Shown piece after piece: positions 35,700 to 48,203 of a stretch of DNA of 64,000 nucleotides. The stretch spans positions 130,990,376 through 131,054,375 of the forward strand of contig JAUPFV010000002.1 in assembly GCA_036936605.1 (NCBI GenBank), given 5' to 3'. How positions within the stretch are numbered: the first letter of the stretch is position 1; each line of letters starts with the position of its first letter. This DNA is from Limnanthes douglasii subsp. nivea (Eukaryota; Streptophyta; Magnoliopsida; Brassicales; Limnanthaceae). The notes under the pieces are model-generated. The model saw nothing but the letters and a program-made list of their open reading frames with translations. It did no database searches and was not told where the DNA came from. The translations under genes and the position numbers were made by a program.

Positions 35700-37323
35700 A
35701 TCGTTAAATATCATTTTACACAAATTTGTTAAAAGTTCGAAAGCACTCGAATATTAGTTTATTATCTTTGTATAGTTCAAATTACAATTTATGTAAATCG
35801 TAAACCTAAACTAATTATGGAAATATCAACTAAATATATTTACCATTATTATCATTATATAGTTTTTAATATAAATTTTAGAGACAAATTCATAAACCTA
35901 GGTTACAAATAATCAACGGATTGATAATTTTTTTAATTGAATCTTAAAAACTTAATTCATACACTGATTTCAAGATTTTAAATAGTATTTTTTTATTCGT
36001 TTCATAGTTTTCGTTTGTTTTCGATATATATATACTCCTTTGAAATAGTTTTTTTTTGGATTTCATGTTGAAATTGTTGTGTTTTGAAATAAATAAATAA
36101 AATCAAAAAATTAATATTTTAAATAAGTACGATTTTGTGGGTATGCTATATGTATTAAATTATTTAATTAAATTTAATGTATGATGCCAAAAAATATGAA
36201 AATTATTTTTAAAAATCATTATAATTAATCAAATCGATATTATTTATATTTCACATAACTATATTTTGTTTATAACCATACCTTTTTTTCTTTGTCTATT
36301 TAGTCAAAAAAAATTATATTTCAATAATTTTATAACCCAAATTTAGTTAATAACTTAAGTTATAACCCTTTAAATAATTTAGTAAATCATAACTAATATC
36401 CATACGATATATATGAACACAAGTATCATAATTTTAAATATTTGAACAATAAATGATAGGCTAGTGATTTCAAATGCGAAGTCGCATATAAAAATTTAAC
36501 TCCATATAAAAAACATATATATGTTGCTTTTTTTTATCTTTTATTCAAATTTAAAAAATAAAAAATATTCTTAGTTAGTTATTTCATTCAGTTTAAATTT
36601 TATCTAAATTTTTTAATTTCTAAAACTTCTAACGTAACAAATAATTATTAAATTACATTTTAAAATTTCATTTTTAACAATGAAAGCATGAATTTTAAGG
36701 TGTCAAAATTTTTATCAGAAAACAAAAAAAAAACAACAACAACAAAAGTACATTTTTATTTTTTGATATATAAATCACTTTGTCACGCAATAATAATGAC
36801 GAACATAAATCTACTCGCACCAAATGTTTGATGAACTAGGTTCATCGCACCCAACATGCAACTAAACGTTCGCCAAACATGTGGCACAATTAAAATACAA
36901 ACCATTCAAATCAACACCATTTTCAAAAAGAAAATATCCAAAACTTAAATGCATTAGTACTCCAAACTATCCAACTAAATAAATATAAAATTCTAAGTTT
37001 TCTATATATTGTAATTTCAAATTTAAATATCTACAAAACTAAAACTCGAAATAAAAAATAAAATATATCATTAAGCTTGGATATTTTTAAAATATATATC
37101 GGAAATATAAAATCGATATTTTTAAAATATATTTTGGAAATAAATATTTTTTTGAAGTGGGATTTATTTTCTAAAATGATGGATAATTATGGTGATATTT
37201 AAAAAATAATTTTTATATAAAATGCACTTTTATTTAAAAATAAATAAATAAGATAACTTAACAAAACATGTATAGAGTATAACTTATCCTATTGAAAAAA
37301 ATAGATTTAAACAGTAAACTAAG
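35700..37323. other. Very AT-rich stretch, no gene seen
   Basis: Low-complexity AT-rich DNA with homopolymer runs. No reading frame of note and no structured repeat recognised. Confidence 0.45.
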
Positions 37324-37338
37324 TATGCCCTTATATTG
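37324..37338 (+). repeat. LINE target-site duplication, left copy (15 bp)
   Basis: TATGCCCTTATATTG, matching 40370-40384 (TACGCCCTTATATTG) at 14 of 15 positions; the one difference is T/C. Confidence 0.93.
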
Positions 37339-37516
37339 AAGAAAAAAAGATTCATACAAGATGATAATCTATCTATTAATAACAAGAACCCTTCTCCAAG
37401 AACCCTTCTCCTCCTTCATCTGTTTCTTGTCGGAAAATTTTCTGATGAACAAAAGCTAGTTTGTTCCTTCTTCTTCGCCTAGTTATTTCTCTTTCAAATC
37501 TGTGTGAATCTCTATC

Positions 37517-38903
37517 ATGGAGATTAGGAATAATGTATTATATGAAGAAGATGATTTCCCCTCCATGTCTAAGAGTCGGAAACAGAGTGTTATGCCGGAA
37601 AATCAAACACAAATGAATCCTTATGTTGATTTCTTCAAAAAACAGACTCTAAATCATCCAGAAAACGAATTTCAACCAGAATGGATCGTGAAGAAGAAAG
37701 ACCACATATTGATTCAGTTTTCAAAAGAAACTAAAGATACTCTGTTACTTAATTCCCCAACAAAACTGATCGGAAAATTTTCCTCTGACTTGCCAAAAAA
37801 GGAGAGTATAAATAGTTTCTTGAATGCTTTTAGGTTTAATGGGGCTTTCAGATTCGCAAACTGGGACTCGCATCACATCTTTATAGAATTTGAACTAAAA
37901 GACGATGTTTGCAGGTTCTGGTCTAAAAATGTATGAAAAGTTGGATCTTCGACAATGCAAATCTTGTTTTAGACTCCCGAGTTCAGACCTAAAATCGAAT
38001 GCCCAATAACTATGGTTTAGGTGAAATTCGAAAATATTCCTAAATTCCTGTATAATAAGAATTTCATAAAAGGAATAGCTACATCAATTGGAAATGTATA
38101 CAAGGTCGATGTCCCTGATGAAAACAGAGCCTGCAAAAATGCAGCTTATGCCCTGATTGAAGTTGATGTTTCAATCAAAATACATAGCAGAATTTGGATA
38201 GGTTTCGGTATTAATGATGGATGTTGGATCATTATTAAATACAAAAATCTGCCTCCTTACTGTTATTCATGTTATCATCTGGGTCATAACGCTAAAGATT
38301 GCACAAAAAAATCTATAAAAAAAGACAATAGAGGAAAAAATGGTGTGGAAAGTTAAAAGAAATAACATTCAACAAACTACTAGAAATGTTATTAAGGAAA
38401 CTGAACACAAATCTGGAGATGAAGATCTGAATTTTTTTTACTCAAACAATGATTTTATTCCAAATGTTAAGTAAATAATTGTTACGAATGAACAAAAGAA
38501 AGATACAACTGAAGAGTAAATTTGTTCCTTTAGACAGAAAGATCATATTTCTATTACTGAGAACATTCCTATAAAGATTGTTGATAATTTACAAATAGAC
38601 ACTGAACTTATTGAAGCTATACAACTTTTGAGTAGTAGTTGTGATCAACATGATTTGCTTGAAGAAGATAGTTTGAATTCCCCAGTCCAAGAGAACATTG
38701 GGAGTCTGCAACATTCTTCAGTGGCCTCTCCTTTAAGAAACATGTCTTCTACAATGGCTCCGGACTTCAACACTATTGTAAAGAAAAAACTTAAATCAGC
38801 AAAAGAGATCAAGAAACCAAGCAATAGAATAATGAAATCCCTAAAATACACTGGGATCAACAAGAGGCACAAATCATTATCTGATAATGATAAAGATCCT
38901 TAA
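37517..38903 (+). pseudogene. LINE ORF1 pseudogene (DUF4283 and zinc knuckle)
   Basis: RNA-binding ORF1 protein of the LINE. The ATG at 37517 starts a frame with the DUF4283-type region (LIGKFSSDLPKKESINSFL, then WDSHHIFIEFELKDDV). It is cut by TGA at 37934-37936 and TAG at 38018-38020, both where related copies have Trp. It resumes at 38021 in the same reading sense (FENIPKFLYNKN, then VYKVDVPDENRA), with an intact CX2CX4HX4C knuckle CYSCYHLGHNAKDC near residue 250. Further breaks lie at 38354 and 38474-38520. The C-terminal 38628-38903 frame ends SLSDNDKDP, like the ends of the other ORF1s. About 450 codons are spanned, the same length as the intact relative. It overlaps ORF2 by 17 nt. Confidence 0.92.
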
Positions 38904-40115
38904 TTGAAACTTGTGGGATCAATAACACTGCAACAGTTAGAAGACTGAAAGAGATCATTTTTGCTGAAAAAATCAGCCTCCTGGCCATCCAAGAACCTTT
39001 GGTGAAGGCTGAAAAAATCACTAACATTGTTGCTTCTTTTGGTTTTCCTAACTTTACTTTTAATGTTTCGAATAAAATTTGGGTTTTTAGTGTTCTGATA
39101 TAAGTATTAGTATTGAGAATGATCATGATCAGTGTCTAAGTTTAGAAGTTAATCATTCTAATAATAATATTTTCCTTTTAACTGTGTTTTATGTAAAATG
39201 TAACAGGCTAAATAGATAAAGTCTGTGGAATCATCTGAGGATGAGAGCTAACACAGAAAAGGGTTGGCTTATTGTAGGTGGTTTTAATGTTGTAGCATCA
39301 TCTGATGAACAACAGGGGTGTAATTTATATGATCAGAATAGTGTTGATGACTTTTTCAATACGATTACTGAGTGTAATGTAGAGGATGCAGGCTACTTGG
39401 GCTCTAAATTTACATGGAACAAAGGCATGAAATGGAAGAGGATCGATAGAGCCATGTACAATGATAACTGGACAAATATTTTCAGCTATACTCAGGTCTT
39501 TCACATGGTCCGAATGTGTTATGACCATGCCTTAATCCTTATTAAAGCTATGAATAAGCATTCTAATGGTTTCAATAAAAAAACAGAAGTTTTAAATTCT
39601 TGCACATTTGGTTAAATGATCCTTCTTTTTTTAAAGACTGTTGAAATGAATTGGAATTTACATATTAAAGGTTTGCCTAATGAAATTTTCTGGTTTAAGC
39701 TTAAAAGGCTTAAAGGTTGTCTTAAAGCTTCGAACAATGAATGTTTTGGGAATGTTTTAGTAAGGTTAAGGAAACTGAAGAGATGGTCAAGGAAGCTGAA
39801 TTGCTTCACACTAATCTTAATAATAACATGTCTCTAATTAACATAAAGAAAGCTAATAGTTTATACTTGCAGACTCTTAGAAATAAGGAGGAGTAATGGA
39901 AGCAAAAAAACTTATAATTATGTATGAATAATGGTGACAGAAACACAAAAGTGCTTCATGTTTTTGTTTGTATGAAAATAAGAAAGAATACTATCCATGG
40001 TATAAAAGAAGGAGGTCAATGGATATTCAACTCTGATGAAATAGGTTATTCTGCAGAGAAGTACTTCAAAACTTTCCATCCGAATTTCTCTCTATCATTC
40101 TGTTTGAAAGTTTAG
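38887..40115 (+). pseudogene. LINE ORF2 pseudogene, endonuclease part only
   Basis: ORF2 starts at ATG 38887, 17 nt inside the end of ORF1. It meets TGA at 38905-38907, where the family has the Trp of INWN. The endonuclease continues in pieces: IQEP-type block near 38985, then 39241-39615 with VGGFNVV where an active enzyme has GDFN (catalytic Asp lost), LGSKFTWNKG, and CYDHALIL in place of CSDHAPL. The linker region follows at 39616-39837 and 39924-40080 (KVLHVFV, SAEKYFKTF), then the frame runs into 3' UTR. No RT motif (FADD) remains. Endonuclease and retrotransposition activity are certainly lost. Confidence 0.9.
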
Positions 40116-40369
40116 GAATTGGGTATGTGAAGTAATGGTATGAAAGCTTAGAGTTCAAAGCTGAATTTGGGAAATCTGTTTTGTTCTAAAGGTTGAAGAT
40201 GTAAACAAAATTTAATGTTTTAGTCGTTTTATTCTAAACTTTTGGGGAATATTACTTTAAGCCTCTCATTTCTCTTTGAAGTTGTAATCGGTTTCGAACT
40301 ATTAATATAAATTTCAATTTTGCCAATAAAATAAAATAAAATAAAATAAAATAAAAATAAAAATAAAAA

Positions 40370-40384
40370 TACGCCCTTATATTG
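40370..40384 (+). repeat. LINE target-site duplication, right copy (15 bp)
   Basis: TACGCCCTTATATTG, matching 37324-37338 at 14 of 15 positions. Confidence 0.93.
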
Positions 40385-43300
40385 TATGGGCAATCTCATC
40401 AGAAACAGACAATTCATTTGTTCAGATATATTTGACCTGAAATCAACCGAAGAAGATCTCTTCCGTGTGCTATGCAACCCTGAACAAAGCATATAATAAA
40501 CACAAAATATGGTCATTTAGGTGAAGTATAGGTTTTCAAGTACCAAACATTTATCTACATTTCAAGCAAAATAACAAAACCATAAATGACAATTTTATAT
40601 GTTACCATTAAATAATAAATCTTCTGTATAAATTTAAATATATAAAACACAGAAATGACCTTTTATGTATATTTCGGTCTACCGCCTAGTTGTATTCCAA
40701 TACGAGACACCAATTGTATCTAAGTATATAGTTCGAATTTCTTTTTATATTTTATACCAAATTCGAATCTTATGCAGATGATCATTTGAGTTTTTCCGAA
40801 CCAAGTATTATAATAATAAAAAGTGAGTTCAGTACATCGAATTAGTTGACTCCGATATTCAATGAACTTTAATTTTGAATATTTTGTTTTATTATTATAA
40901 TCACTTTATATATAAATTTTGAGTTAGAGGAATGAGAAGAAAATATATTGAAGGTAGGTGAACAAGAAGCAGAAAGAGTTGAAGTATAAAATAAGTGAAG
41001 ATCTGTCGTATTACTTTTAGCACATGCTAGTCACCTACCTGACCTAACATAGAAACTTAATCAGCAATCTTTCTTATTATTAGTCGCTTTTCTATTATTT
41101 TTAATTATTAGAAATACGGCGGCTTGATTTTTCTTTAAAATGTTTTGGATAAAACTAAAAATTACGTATAAATATATAAGACATAGTATAAAAAGCGGTG
41201 AAAAAAATATGAAACAAAAATAGTTCCACAATTCAATACTAATCGAAATTTGGACAAAATTAAAGTGTAACTTTTAAAAAAATGCTATAATAAGAAAGTT
41301 TTAAAAAATCAATAATTTGTGCTCAAAGATCCAAAACAGTGAGCAATGACGGGTATCAAAGTAAAAAAGGAAGTTGGCCACACCAGAGGAATTGGTAATA
41401 AATTTACCTAGTTTGAGTCAATTATTTGAAATTGATACAATTTTTTAAGTAAGATTCAGGTTTTGAATATTATTGTGAAAGAATTTGGTGTTATATCACC
41501 TAGTTCGAGTCAGTTTTCTCTGAATTGTTGTTTAAGAAATGATTACTCAACTTTACTTAAAAGAGTAAATGAATTAGAAGCCTAAACGTTTTTAAAGATA
41601 AAAGTGAAGTTTGAGAGGACTTGAAAAATTAGTGATTGAGGACAGAATGAGTCATTTTGGGCGATAGATACTCGGGGGCTAATGTCATTATATTATTTAC
41701 AATTGAAATATCTGAGAAACTCATACCTTGACCGGTGATAGAAAGGTTCTGACAATTGGAGATGATTCCATGAATTGAGGGTGAAATTGCTACAAGTTAA
41801 AAAATTTGAAGGTTTTTTTCCTAACTTGCGAGGGCTGCCAATGTTTAAAGTGATAGCAGTGTGGTTAGATTACCGGGAAAACCCGTAATGGGTGGAAAAT
41901 TTTAGAGAGGATTCGTCACATCATTTTTTACTAGAACACTGTTAATTTTTAAAAATATAGGATCGGTAGGATTTTTGTTGAGGCATGTGAAATAGAAGTC
42001 AGTGGAACCAACGTTTCTAAGCTCACACTGGTAATAATAGTTTTTGAATTATTTAATTTTTGTACTCCAGTTTTTCAAAGAGCATATGCGCTTCTCCGGC
42101 TTACAGATTACGTTGAAATTTATAACGGTAACCCATGTGATTTTTTGATCTTGAGTCATAATGGATCTAGGATCATTCCATAAGTGGGATATGAAGCATA
42201 ATTAAATGAATAAATGGTCATAAAATAAAAAAAGAAATATATGAATTATGATTTCTCACTTGAAATAAATGTATTACGGGGAAAAGTATACTGTGGGTAT
42301 AGTGATTACGTTAGGATTTCATATAATTCAAATCCTACCTATGGGGTACGATACATGGTTAGTTACTTAATGCCATGAGTCATAGTCCTGATAATAGAGT
42401 ATATCTTATTATTACTAATAATAAAGTCAATAACATATTTATTTCTAACATGATCGTTTAACCAAAATAAATTCCATGAAGTAATAAATATATGATATTT
42501 AAAACTTATAATGGATCAGTTATTGGTCCTGTCGGAGCATAAAACCAAAATACCATTTACGACCTATCTAGAGGGGTGAAAATTGTTATATAGGATTTCA
42601 CCTACTCATCATTTTACTCTTCCAAGATATCTATCATGGGTTCAACGGGGTGAGTTTTCTCTGAAGTAGAACCATGATTAGTGAGATCCAATTCCTTAGA
42701 TAATATGAGAAAATGAAAAAATACTAGAGTGAATGTGAGGCAAAGAAGATTATTGAATTACCCCTAAAATCCCATTATATTGTCTAGATATATGCCCGAA
42801 CATAATATATTTAGCACACTGGATAAGAAGACTTTAATACTTAATAGAACTTGACTTTAGAGTATAACTCAATATCCACTTTAATCACCACACAGATACG
42901 GGAAAATATAAGATTTTCTTTTTTCCTAGTTTGTTTATATACGTACAGAGAAATGTCTAACACAGATCTGATGTTATTGAGATCCTGAGGAGGACCATAA
43001 ATCCATGGGAAATTTAAAGATTTTAACCCAAATCGGTATCTCTTTAAGAGGTTTCTTTTTCTAATGCGGCCATAAGTTCGCATTTCTTGAGGATCATGAG
43101 AATTCTCCCAAAATTTCAAGAGGATGTGTCTATGATATTCTTAGGCAGATCCTCATATCAAAATTTAAAGTAGAAAAACCCTTCTGGAATGCATTTGAAC
43201 CCCTCAAGCTCAAATCTCCCCAACATAACCACTACATTGGCCTTCAATCATACTAACTTTGGGGTTTGGTCGAGAAAGTAACCCGAAAAGCAAGTGTGAT

Positions 43301-45333
43301 AGGTTTCTTGGATTCACATATTAGAGTCGTAAATAAACAAAGGTTTTCTCTTATATTCATTAGGGTGAACTCCCAGAACTAAAGTGAAATGATTGTCTTT
43401 GTGAACCGAAACAACATTTACCTAAAATGAAAGGTTTGAAGGTAAAGAGTAAACGATGATGTGGATTTATGCGAAGATTTAAGAGACGTGGATGACCTAG
43501 GTATGGGAATTGTTTGGATCGAGTCGGTGGAGGTGAAGGAAAATGGACGAAGGTTAAAAAATTGAGGACTTTTTAGTTGTTGAGAATAAATATTGTCTTT
43601 ATATTTCTTATCTCTAGTGTCTTTTCCATCGGTGTGACGAGGAGGATGATTGATGGTTGCACAATCGGGGAGGAAATAAGTGATAAAAATATTGTTTTCC
43701 CCATTTCAATAAGATACCACCATGTTACTTCGACAAAATATTTTCAAATTAAGATAAATAAAAGGACGATATACTTGAGCCTTATTTATTTCTCTTCTAG
43801 AAAAATCCAAATGCAGCTTTGATAACAAAACCAATAGAGAAGTTCAATTAACCGCCTTAAAAGCATTTATACAATCCTCAAGAACTCATGCAATATTTTC
43901 AAATGGCTATTGGTCTAATCTAGCATCAATACTATCACTTAAAATTTGTATCATCGCAACCAGATCGCTGTATCAACCACCAAGCAACACAAATATTGAG
44001 TCTAGTAGGACGTTATCACCCCTCAGGAGCGGAAATATTATTGGAGTATGCTTTTAGAATTCTTTTGCTAGAAAAAAAGAGATTACCCAAGTATCCACCT
44101 GAAATTTATTTAGAGAGAGATGAGTCGCGCAAGATGAGAATACCATGGCTGGTGTTGCTGGAGAGGTGCAATATGTGAATGATAGAGATATTATCACAAG
44201 ATATACGAAAGAAAAAACTCACACTTATGCCGGATTCCATTTGGTGGCGAGACTTGCCAAGCACTGTTCTAACTATGGTTTAGTGATTATGCGAGATTGA
44301 AAAATGAATGGGTAGGACAAGTGGTTATGGGTCATGATCATCATCAACGATAGATCTACTAGGTAGCCAATAACACATTTAACAATACATTGTGATAACT
44401 ATTTATTAACCCGATTATCTAAAAGAGTAATTATATCATGTTTGACACTTGTATGAATTAGAACATTTTCTTGATAAGATGTGTAACTTGCAGTACGTGA
44501 TAGCAGAGGCGATACCAGGTCAGAAGATAAGGCATGGATCTTCGTCGAAGAGAAGAGCCCAACAACTAAAATGGGTTTCTCATGCTCGGAAGAGACAGTT
44601 GCAGAAAAAACCATGTACATTGAGGTAAAATAAAGTCTAATTTTGGTTCTAAGATTGAATCTAAAATAAAAACGAGTAGCAAAAAATTTAGGTTTAGGGA
44701 AAGATGAGTAAAATTTAGAGTATTTCAGATAAATTTTAGCATTGAATATCCATATTTGAATAGATGAGTATTAATGGAGTTTTTGTAGATTTTAGCATGA
44801 TTTGTAAAATTTTCATGTTTGAAAAAATGTTAGATTGATATTTTTATGTTTGTGGTTGGTTTATTGTGGGTAGTAGTCCGTTTTCAGGTAAGAAGGCGAA
44901 ATAAAAAGTTAATAGGTTTTATGTAGTTTTTGGCCTACTGATACATATTACCTTAGAATAGAGATCTTTGGAAAAAGAAGGATGAAGAATCCCAAAAATA
45001 AGGTAGGTTAAAGATACTTGAAACGATGGAGAATAAGACATATGTTGTATGAAAAATATCAAATATAGGGTGGTAGCATGAATCAAGAGTAGTTTAAAAA
45101 CCTAACAAAAAAAATTACCATTGTCCAATTGCCAATAGACTGTATAACTCATTTGGATAAAAAAAATAGAGGCTCGAACGAGATTTAAAATTTATGAAGT
45201 GTTACCGTTATTTTGATGTTGTAATCTAGAGAGAAAATAAATCTTCTCTCTTTTTTCATTGATGATATTTTTTATTTTCTTATTTACGGCTCAAGACATT
45301 GCTTTAAGCTTCCACAAAAGTTAGTCTTTATTT

Positions 45334-45336
<3 letters not shown>
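40385..45336. other. About 5 kb with no recognised gene
   Basis: Composition at 41.3-44.6 kb is more balanced than pure intergenic DNA, suggesting old decayed coding sequence. Frames of 60-92 codons occur (minus 43119-42841; plus 43577-43822; plus 43996-44178; minus 44620-44399). None shows a domain I recognise, and neighbouring frames do not join into one protein. No LTR, terminal repeat or tandem array was noticed. Confidence 0.35.

Positions 45337-45382
<46 letters not shown>
45337..45382. repeat. (AT)n microsatellite, about 23 units
   Basis: Perfect AT run, followed by a short ATAC/ATAC extension. Confidence 0.95.
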
Positions 45383-45387
<5 letters not shown>

Positions 45388-45911
45388 CATATTTGATTTA
45401 TAATTTATTTTAGACGTTTATCATAATAATTATTTTATATTTTTTTCACCTGTTCTAAATTTAAAAGATATGTATTCTATTTTTTTATTTAAACTGTGTT
45501 TTTATATACACTAAATTAAATACATAAAATTAAGAAATTAAAAATATTTATAAAATCAAATAAAGATCATCAAAAACCATACATTCATCAAATCTGAAAA
45601 ATAGAAAAATAAACAATGGATATAGTATAAAGAAGATCGAATAATCTAATATAAAGTTATATACTTCATATCTTGTAGTTTAGAGTAAAAAATATAAACT
45701 GAACTATAAAAAATCACGAACTGTGATTTCTGGATTTTGAGCATATCGCCGCCGAGATGTGTCGATATTCATATTGGATGTCGACTTCCTCAAAATTCAA
45801 TGACACATAATCTCGACAGATATACATTTTGTACTAATATATAGTTCATACATCAACATTATGTATCAACATTATGTGACATTAGATTTATCAGGTAATG
45901 TTAAAGTACGA

Positions 45912-45938
45912 AGGCGACAATCTGTATCAATGTCGCCT
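45912..45938. repeat. Small hairpin, 8-bp stem
   Basis: AGGCGACA at 45912-45919 pairs with TGTCGCCT at 45931-45938 over an 11-nt loop. Nearby DNA (45745-45850) also holds GTCGA/TCGAC and CATCAACATTATGT repeats, like the subterminal zone of a DNA transposon, but no terminus was fixed. Confidence 0.6.
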
Positions 45939-46014
45939 CTCCCCATCAACATTAGTTGATTATTATCATTTTTTGTGATTCTTAATTTACGTGAATTATG
46001 GTTACGACTTAATT

Positions 46015-46039
46015 TATATATATATATATATATATATAT
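46015..46039. repeat. (TA)n microsatellite, about 12 units
   Basis: Perfect TA run in AT-rich DNA. Confidence 0.93.
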
Positions 46040-46379
46040 TTAAAATTATATGGAATTGAAATAAATATAAAATAAATTGAAGATGTTTAGCATGTATTAA
46101 TGAATTTACGTAGACTGAACGTGAACTTGAAAAACAAGTATACAGTATGGGGTATGTGATAACTAGGAGTTTGAATGATGGATGAATGAGTGGAAGAGCT
46201 TCAAGGTTAATATTTGCTTTTAGGAAATCTAGATTATATCACAACCTAATAAACCTAATGTAAAGAGAATAAACGGCGAGGTCCAAACAAATTGATTGTT
46301 GTTTTAGATTAAAAGCTTATATTTTCTTTTTCTTCTTTCTTCTTTTTCTTCCATATTATATTCTTTCTTATTCTCCTCT

Positions 46380-47060
46380 TCCTCCTCGTATTTCTTCTAA
46401 TCGTGAAATCCCCGAATCACGAAGCGAAGCAATCATGAATGAGCAACCATTTATTACATATACTCGAAATCACAAACACAACAATTTTTAAATTTAAAAC
46501 TCTGGTTTTTTTAGTTTGAAATATATCGCAAAGGATACGATGGATGGGTGCAGATTCACAGATCGTGAATTAGTATATAGTGTCACAAATTATGAAAAAA
46601 AGTTTAAAACAAAGTATGAATCATGAATAAGGTAAAAATGATTCACGAAGTGCTTTTCGCACATCACAGTTCATGAATCGTTTTTACCCTTAGTTTGTGT
46701 TAACAAAACGCATGGTCTATGATTCGCCCTTAGGAAGATGTTTATAAGTGCATCTCGCGAAAACATGGTTAATAAAACACAATTAAAGTGCGAAGCTAAA
46801 AAAATATTGAAACGTGAATCATGAATCACAAAACGCGAAACAAATGTTATTTTTTAAAAACATAATAACATGCAAATATGAATCACGAAATAATGCTTAA
46901 GAAAAAATAATTTACTCAAACATGAATCGTGAATCCTGAATTGGGAAATGCAAAACAAAAGTTAGTTTCAAACAGATCTATTGAGTCACTAATAACGGAG
47001 CGTGAAAACGTAAAACACATGTTATTTTCAAACATAATTATTGAATCGCTAATCACGAAC
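46380..47060 (+). repeat. Scattered GAATCACGAA / GATTCATGA motif array
   Basis: At least a dozen variants of TGAATCACGAA, TGAATCATGAA and GATTCACGAA occur on both strands, with AAAACACATGTTATTTT and AAACATAAT spacers repeated (about 46835-47045). The plus-strand frame 46929-47162 is a by-product of this repeat. Confidence 0.6.
46629..46691. repeat. Inverted repeat, about 21-bp arms, nested loop hairpin
   Basis: AAGGTAAAAATGATTCACGA at 46629-46648 pairs with the segment 46670-46691, whose reverse complement is AAGGGTAAAAACGATTCATG, with few mismatches and one bulge. The loop itself holds GTGC..GCAC complementarity (46650-46662). It lies within the GAATCACGAA motif array. Confidence 0.75.
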
Positions 47061-47358
47061 AAATCATGTGATAAATGTTCGAACGAAAACATAAATAAAA
47101 AAAATATTTTTATAAATTTAGTTTTGTTTGTTTTAGAAAAAATAAAACCAATGATATTTTGAATATTTTTTAAATTTTAGTTTAACAAATATTTTAAAAA
47201 AAATTGGGAGAACGGAAAAACAAATTTTTACTTCACATTTTAAACTTAAAAATATATTTGTGATATATCATGCACCCTAAATATTTGTTAGTATTTTGTT
47301 TTTTATTAGTAAATAGTAGTTTTTTTATTAGTAGATAATAATAGAGTTTTAGAATGTA

Positions 47359-47601
47359 TAGGGATAACGATGACTTTGGATGAGTGTCGATATAGTTAAA
47401 CCCTTCGATCAGCACGTCTTTATTTTTTAAACCCGTCGGGTTTATGTATTTTTTTGGGTAAGAGATTTTTTTCCACACTAAAATCCGTTGGGTTCAGATG
47501 CCTACCAACGGATACGCATTGATCATTTATTTATCCATATAATATTTTTTCATAGTTAACTATCTCATAAAGAATTTAAAAACCCAAAAACAATATACTA
47601 A

Positions 47602-47666
<65 letters not shown>

Positions 47667-48195
47667 CATAGAATATAAACTCTTTAATTTAGTAAAAAAA
47701 TCTAAACATTTAGTAACAATTTTGTAAAACATAATTATTATTTCCAATTCATATATATTTAAATTTTTAATAAACTATATTTGTTTTTGAAATATATAAA
47801 TTTATTAAAATAATTTTAGATTTTTAAAAGTTTATCCAATTTAATTTTTTATATTTACTAAATATAAGCTAATTATAATTAACAATATAAAAAAAAGCAT
47901 AAAAAAAAAAAAAAAATCGGATAACATTATAATATAATTTTAGAATTTTATAAAATAATAAAATATCATGTATTTATTTTTCAACACTAGAATAACTAGT
48001 AAATGTTATGTTAATCGGGTTTGGGTCATTATCTGGAATTTTTTAAAACTTAAAAATCATCACAAACCCGACGGGTAATATATTTTAAAACCATGACCGG
48101 TCTCACAAAAAATAAAATGTTCAAATATCCTAACCCATCAGATACAATGAGGTCGGATCAAATACCACTAATTCGGAAAAAAATTACCATCTCCA
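47359..48195. mobile_element. Decayed hAT-like element related to the 16.8-kb one
   Basis: The left end is TAGGGATAACGATGACTTTG. The right end on the minus strand is TGGAGATGGTAATTTTT, so both resemble the TAGGGATGGCAAT terminus of the 16780-17934 element. Both subterminal zones carry AAACCCGTCGGGTTT / AACCCGACGGGTAAT-type sequence like the younger copy, with an AT-rich non-coding centre. A direct repeat ATGTATA sits at both borders (47354-47360 and 48195-48201), possibly the remains of the target duplication shifted by decay. Confidence 0.75.
47602..47665. repeat. (AAT)n microsatellite, about 21 units
   Basis: Perfect trinucleotide run inside the decayed hAT-like element; it likely arose after insertion. 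Confidence 0.96.
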
Positions 48196-48203
48196 TGTAT
48201 ATT

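Larger units (their letters stand above)
37339..40369 (+). mobile_element. LINE (L1-like) with internal deletion, about 3.0 kb
   Basis: Bounded by a 15-bp target duplication. Contains a CT-rich 5' leader (with AAGAACCCTTCTCC twice in tandem at 37384-37411), a broken ORF1, the endonuclease part of ORF2, then directly a 3' UTR. It ends in a (TAAAA)n-type tail at about 40325-40369 rather than plain poly-A. The reverse transcriptase, zinc-binding and RNase H regions (about 2.9 kb compared with the LINE at 55-61 kb) are missing although both ends are present, so the deletion is internal. The end ATTAATATAAATTTC..TTTTGCC resembles the 3' end of the 55-61 kb element. Confidence 0.92.

Noticed and set aside
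43996..44178. 60-codon frame rich in Leu/Glu/Arg as a possible host exon
   Set aside because: No recognisable family, no splice context, and the neighbouring frames do not continue it.
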